Shown: piece by piece, positions 1 to 9,037 of the stretch
Layout: each line of letters begins with the position of its first letter
Numbering within the stretch: position 1 is the first letter of the stretch
Assembly: GCA_964292295.1 (NCBI GenBank)
Contig: CAXYVC010000008.1
Coordinates: 1 to 51,757, forward strand
DNA length: 51,757 bases
Direction: 5' to 3'
Source of the DNA: CAXYVC01 sp964292295
Lineage (GTDB): Bacteria > Acidobacteriota > Holophagae > Holophagales > Holophagaceae
Notes under the pieces: generated by a model
What the model saw: the letters and a program-made list of their open reading frames with translations, nothing else
The model's database searches: none
Told to the model about the DNA's origin: nothing
Program-made: the position numbers and the translations under genes

Positions 1-548
1 GCGGGATAGCGCAGCCAGGACCCCCCGGCGGGCCCCTCCGGCAGGGGGGCGCCGAAGAGGGGGTGCACGCCGCCGTTGATCCAGAAGCCCTGGGGCGGCT
101 CGTGGCGGGGATAGACGAAGATCCTGCGGCGGTGCATGAGGCTGTGGAGCCCCAGGCGGCAGACCTCTACGGGCTGGGCGCCGGTGCCCTCCTTGGAGGG
201 CCCCCAGGCGCGCTCGGGATGCCCCACCACCTGGATCACCTGGCGCCCCCGCTGGCTCAGCTTGCGGAAGAGCTGCTGCAGCTCCTCGGTCTCGTCCGCG
301 TCGAGGTTGCCCTGGTTGGGCTTGATGTCCCCCAGGATCACCACGCGCTTGGGCTGGTAGTCCTCCAGCAGACCCAGCAGGCGCTCCCAGAGATCGCTGT
401 GGGTGCCCCCGGGCACCAGGTCCGGCCGGCGGCGCCGGGCGGCGCCCATGCCAAGGAAGAGGTCCGCCAGCACGAGGGCCTCCTGCCGCGGGAGCACCAC
501 CGCCCTGCGGCTGTCGAGGATCACGTCATCGGAGAAGGGCACCTGCAT
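1..548 (-). CDS. Calcineurin-like metallophosphoesterase (COG1407-like), partial at window edge
   Basis: About 182 residues are visible; the reading frame runs off the left edge, so the C-terminus is missing. The start is the ATG at 548 (MQVPFSDDVIL). The order of short motifs fits the small DNA-repair-associated/COG1407 phosphoesterases: LADLFLG near residue 29, VVILGDIKPN, VVGHPER and GGVHP. In active members these blocks normally read DLHLG, GD.KH, GNHD and GHTHP and supply the two metal ions. Here the histidines of the first, second and last blocks are replaced (F, P and G), so several metal ligands seem to be lost. The fold assignment is reasonable but catalytic activity is doubtful. It is divergent from the downstream permease gene, with 52 bp between the two starts, so they may share a control region. 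Confidence 0.6.
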   Translation of the reverse strand, partial: MQVPFSDDVILDSRRAVVLPRQEALVLADLFLGMGAARRRRPDLVPGGTHSDLWERLLGLLEDYQPKRVVILGDIKPNQGNLDADETEELQQLFRKLSQRGRQVIQVVGHPERAWGPSKEGTGAQPVEVCRLGLHSLMHRRRIFVYPRHEPPQGFWINGGVHPLFGAPLPEGPAGGSWLRYP

Positions 549-600
549 GTCTCCATTGGAGCACGGACGGGGGGGATGCCGGGTCGCCTACACTCTCCCC

Positions 601-1383
601 ATGGAGCTGACCGTCCTCCGCACCCTCGCGGGCCTCGGCACGGGGCTGGCCGGTGGCCTGCTCTCCGGCCTCTTCGGCGTGGGGGGCGGCCTCGTGCTCA
701 TCCCCCTCCTGGGCCTGAGCCTCGGCGTGGGCCAGCATGCCGCCCAGGGCCTGTCCCTGGCGGTGATGCTGCTCCCCAACAGCCTTCCCGCGGTGATCCA
801 GTACCGCCGCCGGGGCGTGCCCCTCCGGCTTCCCCTGCTCGCCTTCCTGATGGCGGGCTTCCTGGCCGGGGTCTCCGCCGGCGCCCGGCTGGCGCTGCTG
901 GTCCCCACGCGCCCCCTGCTCTTCGCCTTCAGCGCCTTCCTTGGGCTCATGGCCCTGCGGCAGCTCCGCGGGCCGCGGGGCGACACCTCCCCGGAAGGAG
1001 CCGCCCCAAACCTCGGCCTGGAACGCCTCGCCTTCGCGGGCCTGGCCACGGGACTGGCGGGGGGCCTCAGCTCCGGCCTCCTGGGCATCGGCGGGGCCCT
1101 GGTGATCGTCCCCCTGCTGGTGGGCCTGCTCCACGTGGGACAGCACGAGGCCCAGCTCGCCTCCCTGGCGCTCCTCCTGCCGCCCCTGGGCCTGCCCGCC
1201 GTCTGGGTCTACCTGGGCCACCACCCGCTGCCCTGGGCCTTCCTGGCCTGCGTGGTGCTGGGCTTCCAGGGCGGCGCCTACCTGGGCGCCCGGGTGGCCA
1301 CGCGCCTGGAAGGGAAACGGCTCGGGCGCATCTTCGGCCTGCTGCTCCTGGTCATGGGCGTGCTGCTGGCCTTCCGGCGCTAG
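601..1383 (+). CDS. TauE/SafE family sulfite/organosulfonate-type permease
   Basis: 260-residue polytopic inner-membrane protein made of two homologous halves. Each half opens with a glycine-rich transmembrane hairpin: SGLFGVGGG at residues 22-30 and SGLLGIGGA near residue 160, the hallmark of the TauE/SafE (COG0730) permeases. Known members move sulfite, sulfonates or other small anions; the substrate here cannot be told from sequence. The open frame extends further upstream, but the ATG at 601 is chosen because it places the first membrane helix directly at the N-terminus. There is no clear Shine-Dalgarno; a TACACT hexamer lies only about 7 nt upstream, so a leaderless transcript is possible. 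The gene is convergent with the ABC permease, with 9 bp between the stop codons. Confidence 0.85.
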   Translation: MELTVLRTLAGLGTGLAGGLLSGLFGVGGGLVLIPLLGLSLGVGQHAAQGLSLAVMLLPNSLPAVIQYRRRGVPLRLPLLAFLMAGFLAGVSAGARLALLVPTRPLLFAFSAFLGLMALRQLRGPRGDTSPEGAAPNLGLERLAFAGLATGLAGGLSSGLLGIGGALVIVPLLVGLLHVGQHEAQLASLALLLPPLGLPAVWVYLGHHPLPWAFLACVVLGFQGGAYLGARVATRLEGKRLGRIFGLLLLVMGVLLAFRR

Positions 1384-1392
1384 CCCCGCCCG

Positions 1393-2946
1393 CTACCAGC
1401 GCGCCCGCGCCATCCGCCGCCCCAGGAGGACACACAGCCCGCCCATCACCAGGGCCTCCACCGCCAGGAAGCCGCCGAACACCTGCACATGGCGGGCGAG
1501 CAGGGCGAAGCCGGCGACCGCCATGGCACCCACCATGGCCAGGAGGCTCCACGCGATGCGGCCCGCATTCTTGGCTTCCTCCACCGCCACGGAGAGGGGG
1601 GCTTCCCAGCCGTTGGCGCCGGGAATCCGGCTGAAGGCGGGCATCAGCAGCAGGCCGGGCAGGAGGAGCGGCCAGTGCGTCCGGAAGGCGGGGACCGCGA
1701 CCACGATGAGCGCCGCGAGCAGGAACATGGGGGCCACCAGGAAGAAGATCACGGCCCGGCGCAGCCCCTCGAACAGGCGTCCCGGTCCCTCCAGGGGAGC
1801 GGCCCGGAAGAGGTCCGCGGCCTGGCAGTGGGCGGAATGCTGGAGGGTGGAGGTCCCGGTCAGGGGCAGCATGCCGAGGAAGGCCACCAGCAGCGCGAGG
1901 CCGAAGCCCTGGGTGCGCCCCTTGCCCGCCTCCTGGAGGAGCAGCACGAGGGGCAGCACCAGCATGGGAACCATGCTCGGGTAGAGGCGCAGCTTGGTGT
2001 CCCGGTCCCGGAACATGTAGGCGGCGCTCAGCTGGAAGGAGGCGCGCACCACCGGGTCCCTCAGCCACCAGCGCAGGAGGGGCAGGCCGGCGAGGCGCTG
2101 GTGCCACGGGCGCCCGGAGCGCGTCGGCCGGGGGCCCGGAGCGTTCTCGTTGAGCAGCTGCAGGCCCAGCCCGTAGGCGCCCGCAAGCCGCCCGAAGGCC
2201 AGCCAGAGGGTGAGCGCGGTGGCGCCCAGGGCCGCCAGGGCCAGGACCCACGAGGCCGCGGAGGCGCCGCCGTGGATCACGTCATCCAGGCCCGCGAACC
2301 ACGCGGGCGGGAAGAGGCCCATCCACCACGTCCGGGCATCCAGGCTCGCGGGCAGGGCCATCCGGCCCCGGCTCAGGAGGCCGGGCAGCTGCCCCGCCAG
2401 GGCCGCCCCGATGCCCATCATCACCTGGGCCGTGGTCATGAGACCCTCCAGCCGCTCGCGGCCGAGGAACTTCAGGCAGAGCTGGTAGAGCAGCACCACC
2501 GCGCCCACGGTGAAGAGGGCCTGGAGGGTGGTCGAGAGTGCGTGGCCCAGGGCGAAGCGCAGGCCACGGGGGGCCAGGAAGAGCCCGCCCAGGAGCCCGC
2601 CGAGGTTGAACGCGCCCGCCATCCAGAGGGCCACCTCCGCCAGCACGCGCATCTTGGCCCACAGGAGCGCCCGGGGGGAGACGGGGCGGTGGAGGAGGAT
2701 GTCCGCCTCCTCGCGGTTGAAGAGGATCTCGCCGCTGGAGCTCGCCACGAACAGGCCCACGAAGGCGAAGGTCATGGCGTGGAGATACACGGAGAAGCCG
2801 AAGACCGGCTGCCGCGCGAACACGAGGCCGAAGCACCCGAAGAGGCCGTAGAGGACCAGGATGAGGGCCAGCCTCCCGCCGACGCTGGTGGGCGCCTTGT
2901 TCGGGTCCAGGTTCCTCCCGCGCCGTCCCCGGAGGAACAGGGTCAT
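1393..2946 (-). CDS. ABC transporter membrane subunit (ABC-2-like)
   Basis: 517-residue very hydrophobic protein with roughly a dozen predicted membrane spans and a charged N-terminus (MTLFLRGRRGRN). It begins 47 bp after the stop of the ATPase gene 2994-3764 and is on the same strand, so the two almost certainly form one transporter. The size and arrangement resemble the large permeases found with CcmA/NatA-like ATPases. A conserved charged block in the first third (NREEADILLHRPVSPRALLWAK) is typical of this permease family, where a cytoplasmic loop contacts the ATPase. No substrate can be named. The start ATG at 2946 was preferred over upstream in-frame codons because those would run into the ATPase gene and add a non-hydrophobic extension. 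Confidence 0.75.
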   Translation of the reverse strand: MTLFLRGRRGRNLDPNKAPTSVGGRLALILVLYGLFGCFGLVFARQPVFGFSVYLHAMTFAFVGLFVASSSGEILFNREEADILLHRPVSPRALLWAKMRVLAEVALWMAGAFNLGGLLGGLFLAPRGLRFALGHALSTTLQALFTVGAVVLLYQLCLKFLGRERLEGLMTTAQVMMGIGAALAGQLPGLLSRGRMALPASLDARTWWMGLFPPAWFAGLDDVIHGGASAASWVLALAALGATALTLWLAFGRLAGAYGLGLQLLNENAPGPRPTRSGRPWHQRLAGLPLLRWWLRDPVVRASFQLSAAYMFRDRDTKLRLYPSMVPMLVLPLVLLLQEAGKGRTQGFGLALLVAFLGMLPLTGTSTLQHSAHCQAADLFRAAPLEGPGRLFEGLRRAVIFFLVAPMFLLAALIVVAVPAFRTHWPLLLPGLLLMPAFSRIPGANGWEAPLSVAVEEAKNAGRIAWSLLAMVGAMAVAGFALLARHVQVFGGFLAVEALVMGGLCVLLGRRMARARW

Positions 2947-2993
2947 GAAGAGACGGCGCAGGGCCGCATCCGGGGTCGCCTGCCCTCCGGCGC

Positions 2994-3764
2994 TCACTGG
3001 GCCAGGCTCCGGGCGAAGTCCTCGGCCTTGCGCTCGATCTCCCCGCCGCCGGTGAGCTGGGTGAACAGCCGCTCCAGGCTTTCCGCGCCCCGCTCCGCCA
3101 CGAGGGCCTCGGGCTCCCCGTCCAGCACGAGCCGGCCCTGGTCGATGAGGATCACGCGGTCGCAGACCTTCTCCACGACGTCGAGGATGTGGGAGCTGTA
3201 GACGATGGTGCGTCCGTCCCGCGCAAGGCTCTGGATGAGCGCCTTGAAGCCCACGGCCGCGTTGGCGTCCAGGCCGTCCAGGGGCTCGTCGAAGAAGACG
3301 ACGGGCGGGTTGTGGAGCAGCCCGGCCGTGATCACCACCTTGCGGCGCATACCCTTCGAGTAGGCCCCCAGGAGCTTGCCCTTGAGGACGTCCATGCCCA
3401 GATCGAAGAAGGCCAGGAAGCGCTCGATGCGCTCCCGGGCCGCGGCGGGGGCGATGCCGTAGAGGGCCGCCACCATCTCGAGGTACTCGAGCCCCGTGAG
3501 GCTCTCGTAGACGGCACCGCTCTCGGGCACGAAGCCGACGCTCCGCTTCACCTCCAGGGGGGCCCGCAGCAGGTCGTGCCCGCAAAGGGTGGCCGTGCCG
3601 CCCGTGGGCGCGAGCATCCCGGTGAGCATCTTGAGGGTCGTGGACTTCCCGGCGCCGTTGGGGCCGAGGAAGCCGACGATCTGGCCGGCGGGGATCGAAA
3701 AGCTGAGGCCGTCGACAGCCGTCTGGGTGCCGAAGCGCTTGGTGAGGGCGTGGAGGTGGATCAT
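2994..3764 (-). CDS. ABC transporter ATP-binding protein
   Basis: 256-residue ATPase of the CcmA/NatA type. Walker A GPNGAGKS is at residues 34-41, the signature loop is the variant YSKGMRRK, Walker B with catalytic Glu is VVFFDEP followed by the D-loop DGLD, and the H-loop His lies in VYSSHILD. The ATG at 3764 follows an AGGA box with 5-nt spacing; an upstream in-frame ATG at 3830 would add an unrelated arginine-rich stretch. It is co-oriented with the membrane subunit gene downstream and supplies the ATP hydrolysis for that exporter. Substrate unknown. The neighbouring xdh genes begin after a gap of 131 bp and are probably a separate unit. Confidence 0.9.
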   Translation of the reverse strand: MIHLHALTKRFGTQTAVDGLSFSIPAGQIVGFLGPNGAGKSTTLKMLTGMLAPTGGTATLCGHDLLRAPLEVKRSVGFVPESGAVYESLTGLEYLEMVAALYGIAPAAARERIERFLAFFDLGMDVLKGKLLGAYSKGMRRKVVITAGLLHNPPVVFFDEPLDGLDANAAVGFKALIQSLARDGRTIVYSSHILDVVEKVCDRVILIDQGRLVLDGEPEALVAERGAESLERLFTQLTGGGEIERKAEDFARSLAQ

Positions 3765-3895
3765 GGCGTTCCTGGGGCGGCGCGGCAGGGCCGCGGCCTT
3801 CCATGATCCACGGCGGCAGGAACGCGCCATGGCCCTGAACGGCGAGCGGGGCGCCGAAGGCGGCCAGCGGTCGTTCCCCGGGGCCCGGGCCTGCG

Positions 3896-4762
3896 CTACA
3901 GCCCGGCAAGCCCCTCCAGGAAGGCCTCCAGCAGGTTGCCGGCCACCCGCCTCCGGTAGCGCGCCGTGGAGCGCAGGTCATCGATGGGGGCGAGCTCCCC
4001 CATCAGCGCCTCCCGGGCCTCCGCCCGGGGCAGGTCGCCGAGGGCCCGCCCCGCGAGCAGGGATTCCGTGCGGCGGGCGCGCAGGGGCACCGGGGCCACG
4101 GCGCCCAGGCCCAGGCGGAGCGCCTTCAGGCGGCCGTCCTCCAGTTCCGCGCAGGCGGCCAGGCTCAGCTTGGCGATGGCCTGGGCGGCGCGGGGGGCCA
4201 CTTTCCGGAAGAGCTGGACGCTGCGCCCGGCGGGGCGCGGGACGTGGATGGAGGTGATGAGCTCGTCCGGAGCCAGCGCGGTGCGCCGGTAGCCCAGGAA
4301 GAAGGCCTCCAGGGGCAGGCGGCGGCGCCCCCGCACCGAGGCGAGCTCCAGCTCCGCACCGCAGGCCAGGAGCGCCGTGGCCGCATCCGCGGCCGGGCTG
4401 GCGTGGGCGAGGTTGCCGCCCAGGGTGCCGCGGTTCTGGATGGCGAGAGCTCCCGTGGCCCGGGCGGCCTGCACCAGGACGGGCAGCTCCCGGCGGAGTT
4501 CCGGCGCGTCGATCAGCTCCCGGAAGGTGCAGAGGGCGCCGATCCGGAAGGCCTCCGCCTCGGCCCGGAGACCCCGCAGGGCCTCGCAGGCGCCCAGGTC
4601 CAGCACGGCCCGCGGCTCCAGCGCCCCGCTGGCGAGGCCCACCATCAGGTCGGTGCCCCCCGCCAGGGGCGTCCAGCGCCCCGGCTCCCCCGCCAGGAGG
4701 GCCAGGGCCTCGTCCAGGTTCCCGGGCCGGACGCAGGTGCAGCGGGACAGGGCGCCCCTCAT
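3896..4762 (-). CDS. Xanthine dehydrogenase-family FAD-binding subunit
   Basis: 288-residue medium subunit of a molybdenum hydroxylase (XdhB/CoxM family). FAD-binding motifs are visible: PLAGGTDLMVG near residue 33 and TLGGNLAHASPAADA near residue 112. The C-terminal third matches the CO-dehydrogenase flavoprotein C-terminal domain. In this family the FAD takes electrons from the [2Fe-2S] subunit and passes them to NAD or another acceptor. The ATG start at 4762 overlaps the stop of the iron-sulfur subunit gene by 4 bp (ATGA), indicating translational coupling. It is the last gene of the minus-strand run that includes the molybdenum subunit and a polyferredoxin. Confidence 0.88.
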   Translation of the reverse strand: MRGALSRCTCVRPGNLDEALALLAGEPGRWTPLAGGTDLMVGLASGALEPRAVLDLGACEALRGLRAEAEAFRIGALCTFRELIDAPELRRELPVLVQAARATGALAIQNRGTLGGNLAHASPAADAATALLACGAELELASVRGRRRLPLEAFFLGYRRTALAPDELITSIHVPRPAGRSVQLFRKVAPRAAQAIAKLSLAACAELEDGRLKALRLGLGAVAPVPLRARRTESLLAGRALGDLPRAEAREALMGELAPIDDLRSTARYRRRVAGNLLEAFLEGLAGL

Positions 4763-5280
4763 GCGTCCTCCCCGCCGGAAGCCTCCAGCACGGCCTCGAC
4801 GATCTTCCCGTAGCCCGTGCAGCGGCAGAGGTTCCCGGCCAGGGCCTCACGGACCTCCCCGTCGGTGGGGCGGGGATGGTGCGCGAGCAGCTCGGTGGCT
4901 GCCATGAGCACGCCCGGCGTGCAGAAGCCGCACTGGGCGCCGTTCCGGCGCAGCATCGCCTCCTGGAGCCCGCTCAGGGTCTCGCCCTCCGCCAGGCCCT
5001 CCACGGTGCGCAGCTCGCACCCTTGAGCCTGGATGGCCGGCACCAGGCAGCTGGCCGCCAGGCGTCCGTCCAGGAGCACCGCGCAGGCGCCGCACTCGCC
5101 TTCGCCGCAGCCCTCCTTGGTGCCCGTGAGGCGCAGCGCCTCGCGGATCACGTCCAGCAGCCGCGCCATGGGTGGCACCTCCACGCAACGGGGCTCGCCG
5201 TTCACGGTGAGCCGGAGGGCGATCATCTCGGGCACGCCGTCCGCGTCGGCTCCCCGGAACTGGCCCGTTCGGTCAGGCAC
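4759..5280 (-). CDS. Xanthine dehydrogenase-family [2Fe-2S] subunit
   Basis: 173-residue iron-sulfur subunit. The plant-type [2Fe-2S] centre is in CGEGECGACAVLL and the second, helical [2Fe-2S] centre uses CGFCTPG and CRCTGY, all complete. It relays electrons from the molybdenum cofactor to the FAD subunit. Two starts are possible. The GTG at 5280 is chosen because a strong GGAGGAGGT box sits 5 nt upstream, inside the end of the molybdenum subunit gene, and the GTG overlaps that gene's stop by 8 bp. The ATG at 5226 would give the more usual N-terminus (MIALRLTVNGE) but has no good ribosome-binding site. The extra 18 residues may therefore be a real extension. Confidence 0.9.
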   Translation of the reverse strand: MPDRTGQFRGADADGVPEMIALRLTVNGEPRCVEVPPMARLLDVIREALRLTGTKEGCGEGECGACAVLLDGRLAASCLVPAIQAQGCELRTVEGLAEGETLSGLQEAMLRRNGAQCGFCTPGVLMAATELLAHHPRPTDGEVREALAGNLCRCTGYGKIVEAVLEASGGEDA

Positions 5281-7540
5281 GTCCCACCTCCTCCAGACGG
5301 TCCAGCAGGCGCTCGGGCGTCATGGGCACCTCGTCCAGGCGCAGCTCCGGCCCGAGGGCGTGCTGCAGGGCGTTCAGCACCGCGGGCATGGGGCCGTCCA
5401 TGGGAAGCTCGCCCAGCCCCTTCGCGCCGCCGGGCCCCAGGGGATGGGGGCGCTCCAGGAAGAGCACCCGCGTGCGCGGCAGGTCCAGGGGACCGGGCAT
5501 GGCGTAGTCCGAGAAGCTGACGTTGGCCATGCGGCCATCGCGCCACTGCACCTGCTCCATCAGCGCCAGGCCGAGGCCCTGGGCCACGCCGCCCTCCACC
5601 TGGCCCTCCGCCAGGGTGGGATTGATGACCCGGCCCACCTCCTGCACCGAAACCACGTCCTCGACCCGGGTCTCGTAGGTGTCCAGATCCACCCGCAGAG
5701 CCACGGCGCAGCAGCCCCAGCTGAAGGCGGGGTAGGCGTCCCCCGCGTGGAGCGCCTCGTCCCAGCGGATGTGGGGCGGGGACGCGTACTGGCTGTAGCA
5801 CTTCAGGGCGCCGTGCCGGGCGTGGTACTGGCGCAGGGCCTCGGAGAAGCGCGCGCCGTCGTAGGGTTCGTGAAGCAGGCCCTCCTGCAGAAGCGCCTGC
5901 TTCAGGGCGAGGGCGGCCTGCTCCAGCAGGCGCCCGACCACCATCGTGCTGCGGGAGGCCACCGTGGGGCCGCTGTCCGGCACCACGCGGGTGTCCGCCT
6001 GGGCCACCTCCACCAGCTCCACGGGGATGCGCAGGGCCTCCGCCACGATCTGGGAAAAGACGGTGTCCTTCCCCTGGCCCATCTCGGTGGAGGCCGCCAG
6101 CACGGTGACGCGCCCCTCCGCGCTGCCCTCCACCCCCGCCACGGAGGCGAGGCGGGCTTCGCCGCTGCCCGTGAAGCCGCAGCCGTGCAGGAAGACCGAG
6201 AAGCCCACGCCCCGGCGCACCCGGGGCGACAGGGCGTTGGCCGCCTCCAGCTCCTGCCGTTTCCGGCCGTAGTCCAGCTCTGTCAGCGCCCGGTCCAGGA
6301 GTTCCTCCAGGCCCGGCTCCTCCCGGAGCACCTGGCCCGTGGCGGTCGTGTCGCCGATGCGCAGGAAGTTGCGGCGGCGCAGCTCCTCCGGGGGAAGCCC
6401 CATCGCCAAGGCAGCGCGGTCCATGTGGCGCTCGATGGCGAAGAGGCTCTGGGGCGCGCCGAAGCCCCGGAAGGCCCCCATGGGCGGCCGGTTCGTGGCA
6501 AGGGCCCGCGCGCGGATGCGGACGTTGGGGCAGCGGTAGACGCCGCAGGCGTGCAGGGCGGCGCGGCTGAGCACCACGGGCGAGAGGGTCGTGTAGGCGC
6601 CCGCGTCCAGGGCGAGATCCACGTCCAGGGCCAGCAGGCGGCCCGCGGCGTCGAAGGCGCTGCGCAGGCGGATGCGGGAGGGATGGCGCTTGGTGGTGGC
6701 CACCATGTCCTCCCGGCGGTCGTAGATCATCCGCACGGGCGCCTTCGCCTTCCAGGCCAGCAGGGCCGCGTGGCCCGCGAGCATCGACGGGTAGTCCTCC
6801 TTGCCCCCGAAGGCGCCGCCGGTCTCCATCTGCATCACCCGCACCTCGCCGGGCGTGACGCCGAAGAGCCGCGTCAGCGCGTGGTGCACGTAGTAGGGGC
6901 ACTGCATGGAGCCGCACACGGTGATGTCCAGGCGGTGGTCGCCCTCCGCCACCCGGGCCGTCATCCCCTGGGGCTCCAGGTACAGGTGCTCCTGGGCCTC
7001 CGTGCGGTACGTGCCCTCCAGCACGTGGGCCGCGCCCCCCCAGGCAGCCTCCACGTCGCCCTTGGCGATGCGGATCTCCTTGAAGAGGCCCTCGCCTTCG
7101 GCGTCGTGCCGCGCCAGGGCCGCGTCCAGATCCGGCACCGCGGGCAGGGGGTCGATCTCCAGGTGCACCCGCCGCCGGGCCTCCTCCAGCAGCTCCCGGT
7201 CCGCGTGGGCCAGCAGCAGCACCGGCTCCTCGGGATGGCGCACCCGGCCGCCCAGCTCCACCAGGAAGGGCTGGTCCGCCGCCAGATGCGCCACGCGGTT
7301 CTCGCCGGGAATGTCCGCGGCGCCCACCACCACGCATTCCTTCCACGGGAAGCCCTCCTCGAGGCGGATGGCCCGCAGCACGCCGCTGGCGACGGAGCTG
7401 CGCACCGTCACGCCGTACAGCTGGTGGCGCAGGTCCTTGTCGGCCACGTAGCGCGCCCGCCCCATCACCTTGGCGCGGCCCTCCTTGCGAAGCACGGATG
7501 CACCGATCACGGGAATGCCTTCCTGGGAAAAGTGAGGCAT
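5273..7540 (-). CDS. Xanthine dehydrogenase-family molybdenum-binding subunit
   Basis: 755-residue catalytic subunit carrying the molybdopterin cofactor. Recognisable elements are GGAFGGKED (cofactor-binding glycine loop), AFRGFGAPQ (containing the substrate-site arginine) and GAKGLGELP near the C-terminus, which holds the conserved active-site glutamate. Length and order fit three-subunit xanthine dehydrogenases and aldehyde oxidoreductases. The substrate is not decided by sequence, but purB upstream hints at purines. The ATG at 7540 follows a GGGAGGG box; the open frame continues far upstream but without homology. Subunits follow in the order molybdenum, iron-sulfur, FAD with overlapping ends. 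No XdhC-type maturation gene is seen in the window. Confidence 0.88.
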   Translation of the reverse strand: MPHFSQEGIPVIGASVLRKEGRAKVMGRARYVADKDLRHQLYGVTVRSSVASGVLRAIRLEEGFPWKECVVVGAADIPGENRVAHLAADQPFLVELGGRVRHPEEPVLLLAHADRELLEEARRRVHLEIDPLPAVPDLDAALARHDAEGEGLFKEIRIAKGDVEAAWGGAAHVLEGTYRTEAQEHLYLEPQGMTARVAEGDHRLDITVCGSMQCPYYVHHALTRLFGVTPGEVRVMQMETGGAFGGKEDYPSMLAGHAALLAWKAKAPVRMIYDRREDMVATTKRHPSRIRLRSAFDAAGRLLALDVDLALDAGAYTTLSPVVLSRAALHACGVYRCPNVRIRARALATNRPPMGAFRGFGAPQSLFAIERHMDRAALAMGLPPEELRRRNFLRIGDTTATGQVLREEPGLEELLDRALTELDYGRKRQELEAANALSPRVRRGVGFSVFLHGCGFTGSGEARLASVAGVEGSAEGRVTVLAASTEMGQGKDTVFSQIVAEALRIPVELVEVAQADTRVVPDSGPTVASRSTMVVGRLLEQAALALKQALLQEGLLHEPYDGARFSEALRQYHARHGALKCYSQYASPPHIRWDEALHAGDAYPAFSWGCCAVALRVDLDTYETRVEDVVSVQEVGRVINPTLAEGQVEGGVAQGLGLALMEQVQWRDGRMANVSFSDYAMPGPLDLPRTRVLFLERPHPLGPGGAKGLGELPMDGPMPAVLNALQHALGPELRLDEVPMTPERLLDRLEEVGRA

Positions 7541-7578
7541 TCTCGCGCGGATTCCCTCCCCGGGGAAGCGGCGGCGTG

Positions 7579-8187
7579 TCAGGCCCCGACGGGCTCCACG
7601 GTGATGGCACCCTCCGGCACGGGGCAGGCGAAGGCGCAGAGTCCGCAGCCCGTGCAGCGGGCGGCGTCCACCACGGGACGGCCCTCCTCCAGGCGCAGGG
7701 CCTCGCCGGGGTAGGGGCAGCGGGCGTGGCAGCTGGTGCAGGGCAGGGCCTCGTCCTCCCCCCGCGGGAAGGCCAGGCAGCGCCCCGGGTGCAGCACCGC
7801 GGTGCCCATGCGCACGGCCCGCGGCCCCTCCAGCTCCCCGAGGCGGGGCCAGCACAGGGCGCCCTCCGGGCAGGCCCCCACGCAGGGCAGCGCCTCGCAC
7901 AGGAAGCAGGGCATGGCGCGGGGATCGACGAAGGGCGTGCCGGCGGCCAGCCCCGCGCGGCCGGGGGCCCTCCGCAGGGCCTCCTGGGGGCAGGCCGCGA
8001 GGCAGCGGTCGCAGCGGGTGCAGGCGCCGAGGAAGGCCAGCTCCTCCAGGGCGCCGGGGGGGCGCAGCAGACGGGGGCTGGCGCCCAGCACCGCCTCCTC
8101 CACCCGTTCCGCCACGAAGCCCCCCAGGAGCTGGCCCAGGGAGCGGAAGAAGGCGCCCCGCCCCTGGGCTTCGTCCAGGCGGCTCAC
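7579..8187 (-). CDS. Polyferredoxin with about four [4Fe-4S] clusters (NapF/MauM-like)
   Basis: 202-residue cysteine-rich protein. Four cluster-binding blocks can be read: CTRCDRCLAACP, CFLCEALPCVGACP, a distributed set ending CTSCHARCPYP, and CTGCGLCAFACP. The pattern resembles the NapF/NapG/MauM ferredoxins, though there is no twin-arginine signal, so the protein is probably cytoplasmic. It lies 38 bp upstream of the molybdenum hydroxylase catalytic subunit on the same strand, which suggests it shuttles electrons from that enzyme to a quinone or ferredoxin pool. That role is inference from context. The start ATG at 8187 is 9 bp from the stop of the preceding gene. Confidence 0.75.
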   Translation of the reverse strand: MSRLDEAQGRGAFFRSLGQLLGGFVAERVEEAVLGASPRLLRPPGALEELAFLGACTRCDRCLAACPQEALRRAPGRAGLAAGTPFVDPRAMPCFLCEALPCVGACPEGALCWPRLGELEGPRAVRMGTAVLHPGRCLAFPRGEDEALPCTSCHARCPYPGEALRLEEGRPVVDAARCTGCGLCAFACPVPEGAITVEPVGA

Positions 8188-8196
8188 GGCTCTCCC

Positions 8197-9015
8197 CTAG
8201 AGGCCCAGCACGCGGAGCGCCGGGGCCAGCACGCCCCACAGGATCGGGTCGAAGCCCAGGGTGAGCACCGCGCTGCGGCCATCCGGCGCAAGGCTGGCGT
8301 GGGCCAGCAGCTCGGCGGACACGGCCACGTCCCGGCTGCTGGGCGGAGCCTCCACCCAGCGGACGCCCTCCGGGGCCTCCCGGAGGGCAAGCGCCCCCCC
8401 TTCGGCCGCGCGGAGGTGCAGAACCAGGAGGTCACCGTGGAAGGCGGGCACGCGCACCTCCACCAGGCGGCCGCGGGGCGCCTGGGGCACGACCTCGAAG
8501 GCGGCGCGGTAGCCCAGGGAGGCGGTATCCGGGTCCTGCCCCTGCAGGATGGCGCGGCTCTGGGCCATCAGCCCCTCCAGGCCCGCGTCCCCCAGGCAGG
8601 CCACGCTGCGCAGATGGGTGCCCGCCACCTCGCCGAGCCCCTCCACCAGGCGGGGCAGCAGCGCCAGCACCTGCTCCAGGGCGGGACGGCCCTGGAGCAC
8701 GCGCACGCCCTCGGGCCAGGCGCCGGCCAGGGGCCAGGGCTCCGCGCCCGCCAGGGGCGCCTCGCGCAGGTCCAGGATGCGGCCCGGGAAGGCCTCCAGC
8801 ATGTCGGGGCTCATGGGCGAGTCCGCCACCAGCACCGCGTCGAGCCCCTCCAGCAGGGCGGGCTCCGGCGCGAAGACGACCAGGTCGCCCTCCTCCTGCT
8901 CCCGGGTGAGGGGCCCCGTGGCCAGGGGCAGCACCGAGGCCTCTCGGGCCTCCAGCACCTGGACGAGTTCGCGGCCCAGCAGGGTCTGGGCTCCAAGAAC
9001 GGCAACTTTCAGCAT
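8197..9015 (-). CDS. Aspartate-semialdehyde dehydrogenase-like protein lacking the catalytic cysteine
   Basis: 272-residue protein with an N-terminal NAD(P)-type Rossmann start (LKVAVLGAQTLLGREL) followed by a region laid out like aspartate-semialdehyde dehydrogenase, including the late segment SLGYRAAFEVVPQ. The stretch where the catalytic Cys-x-x-x-Gln normally sits reads GRPALEQVLALL, without a cysteine or the neighbouring asparagine. The protein is therefore unlikely to be a true Asd and is closer to the inactive Usg-1 type paralogues. The ATG at 9015 has a GAGG box with 6-nt spacing; an upstream TTG was rejected. It sits between purB and the polyferredoxin gene with gaps of 22 and 9 bp, so all are likely one transcript. 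Confidence 0.65.
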   Translation of the reverse strand: MLKVAVLGAQTLLGRELVQVLEAREASVLPLATGPLTREQEEGDLVVFAPEPALLEGLDAVLVADSPMSPDMLEAFPGRILDLREAPLAGAEPWPLAGAWPEGVRVLQGRPALEQVLALLPRLVEGLGEVAGTHLRSVACLGDAGLEGLMAQSRAILQGQDPDTASLGYRAAFEVVPQAPRGRLVEVRVPAFHGDLLVLHLRAAEGGALALREAPEGVRWVEAPPSSRDVAVSAELLAHASLAPDGRSAVLTLGFDPILWGVLAPALRVLGL

Positions 9016-9037
9016 GGACAACCTCGTGTCAGGGATT

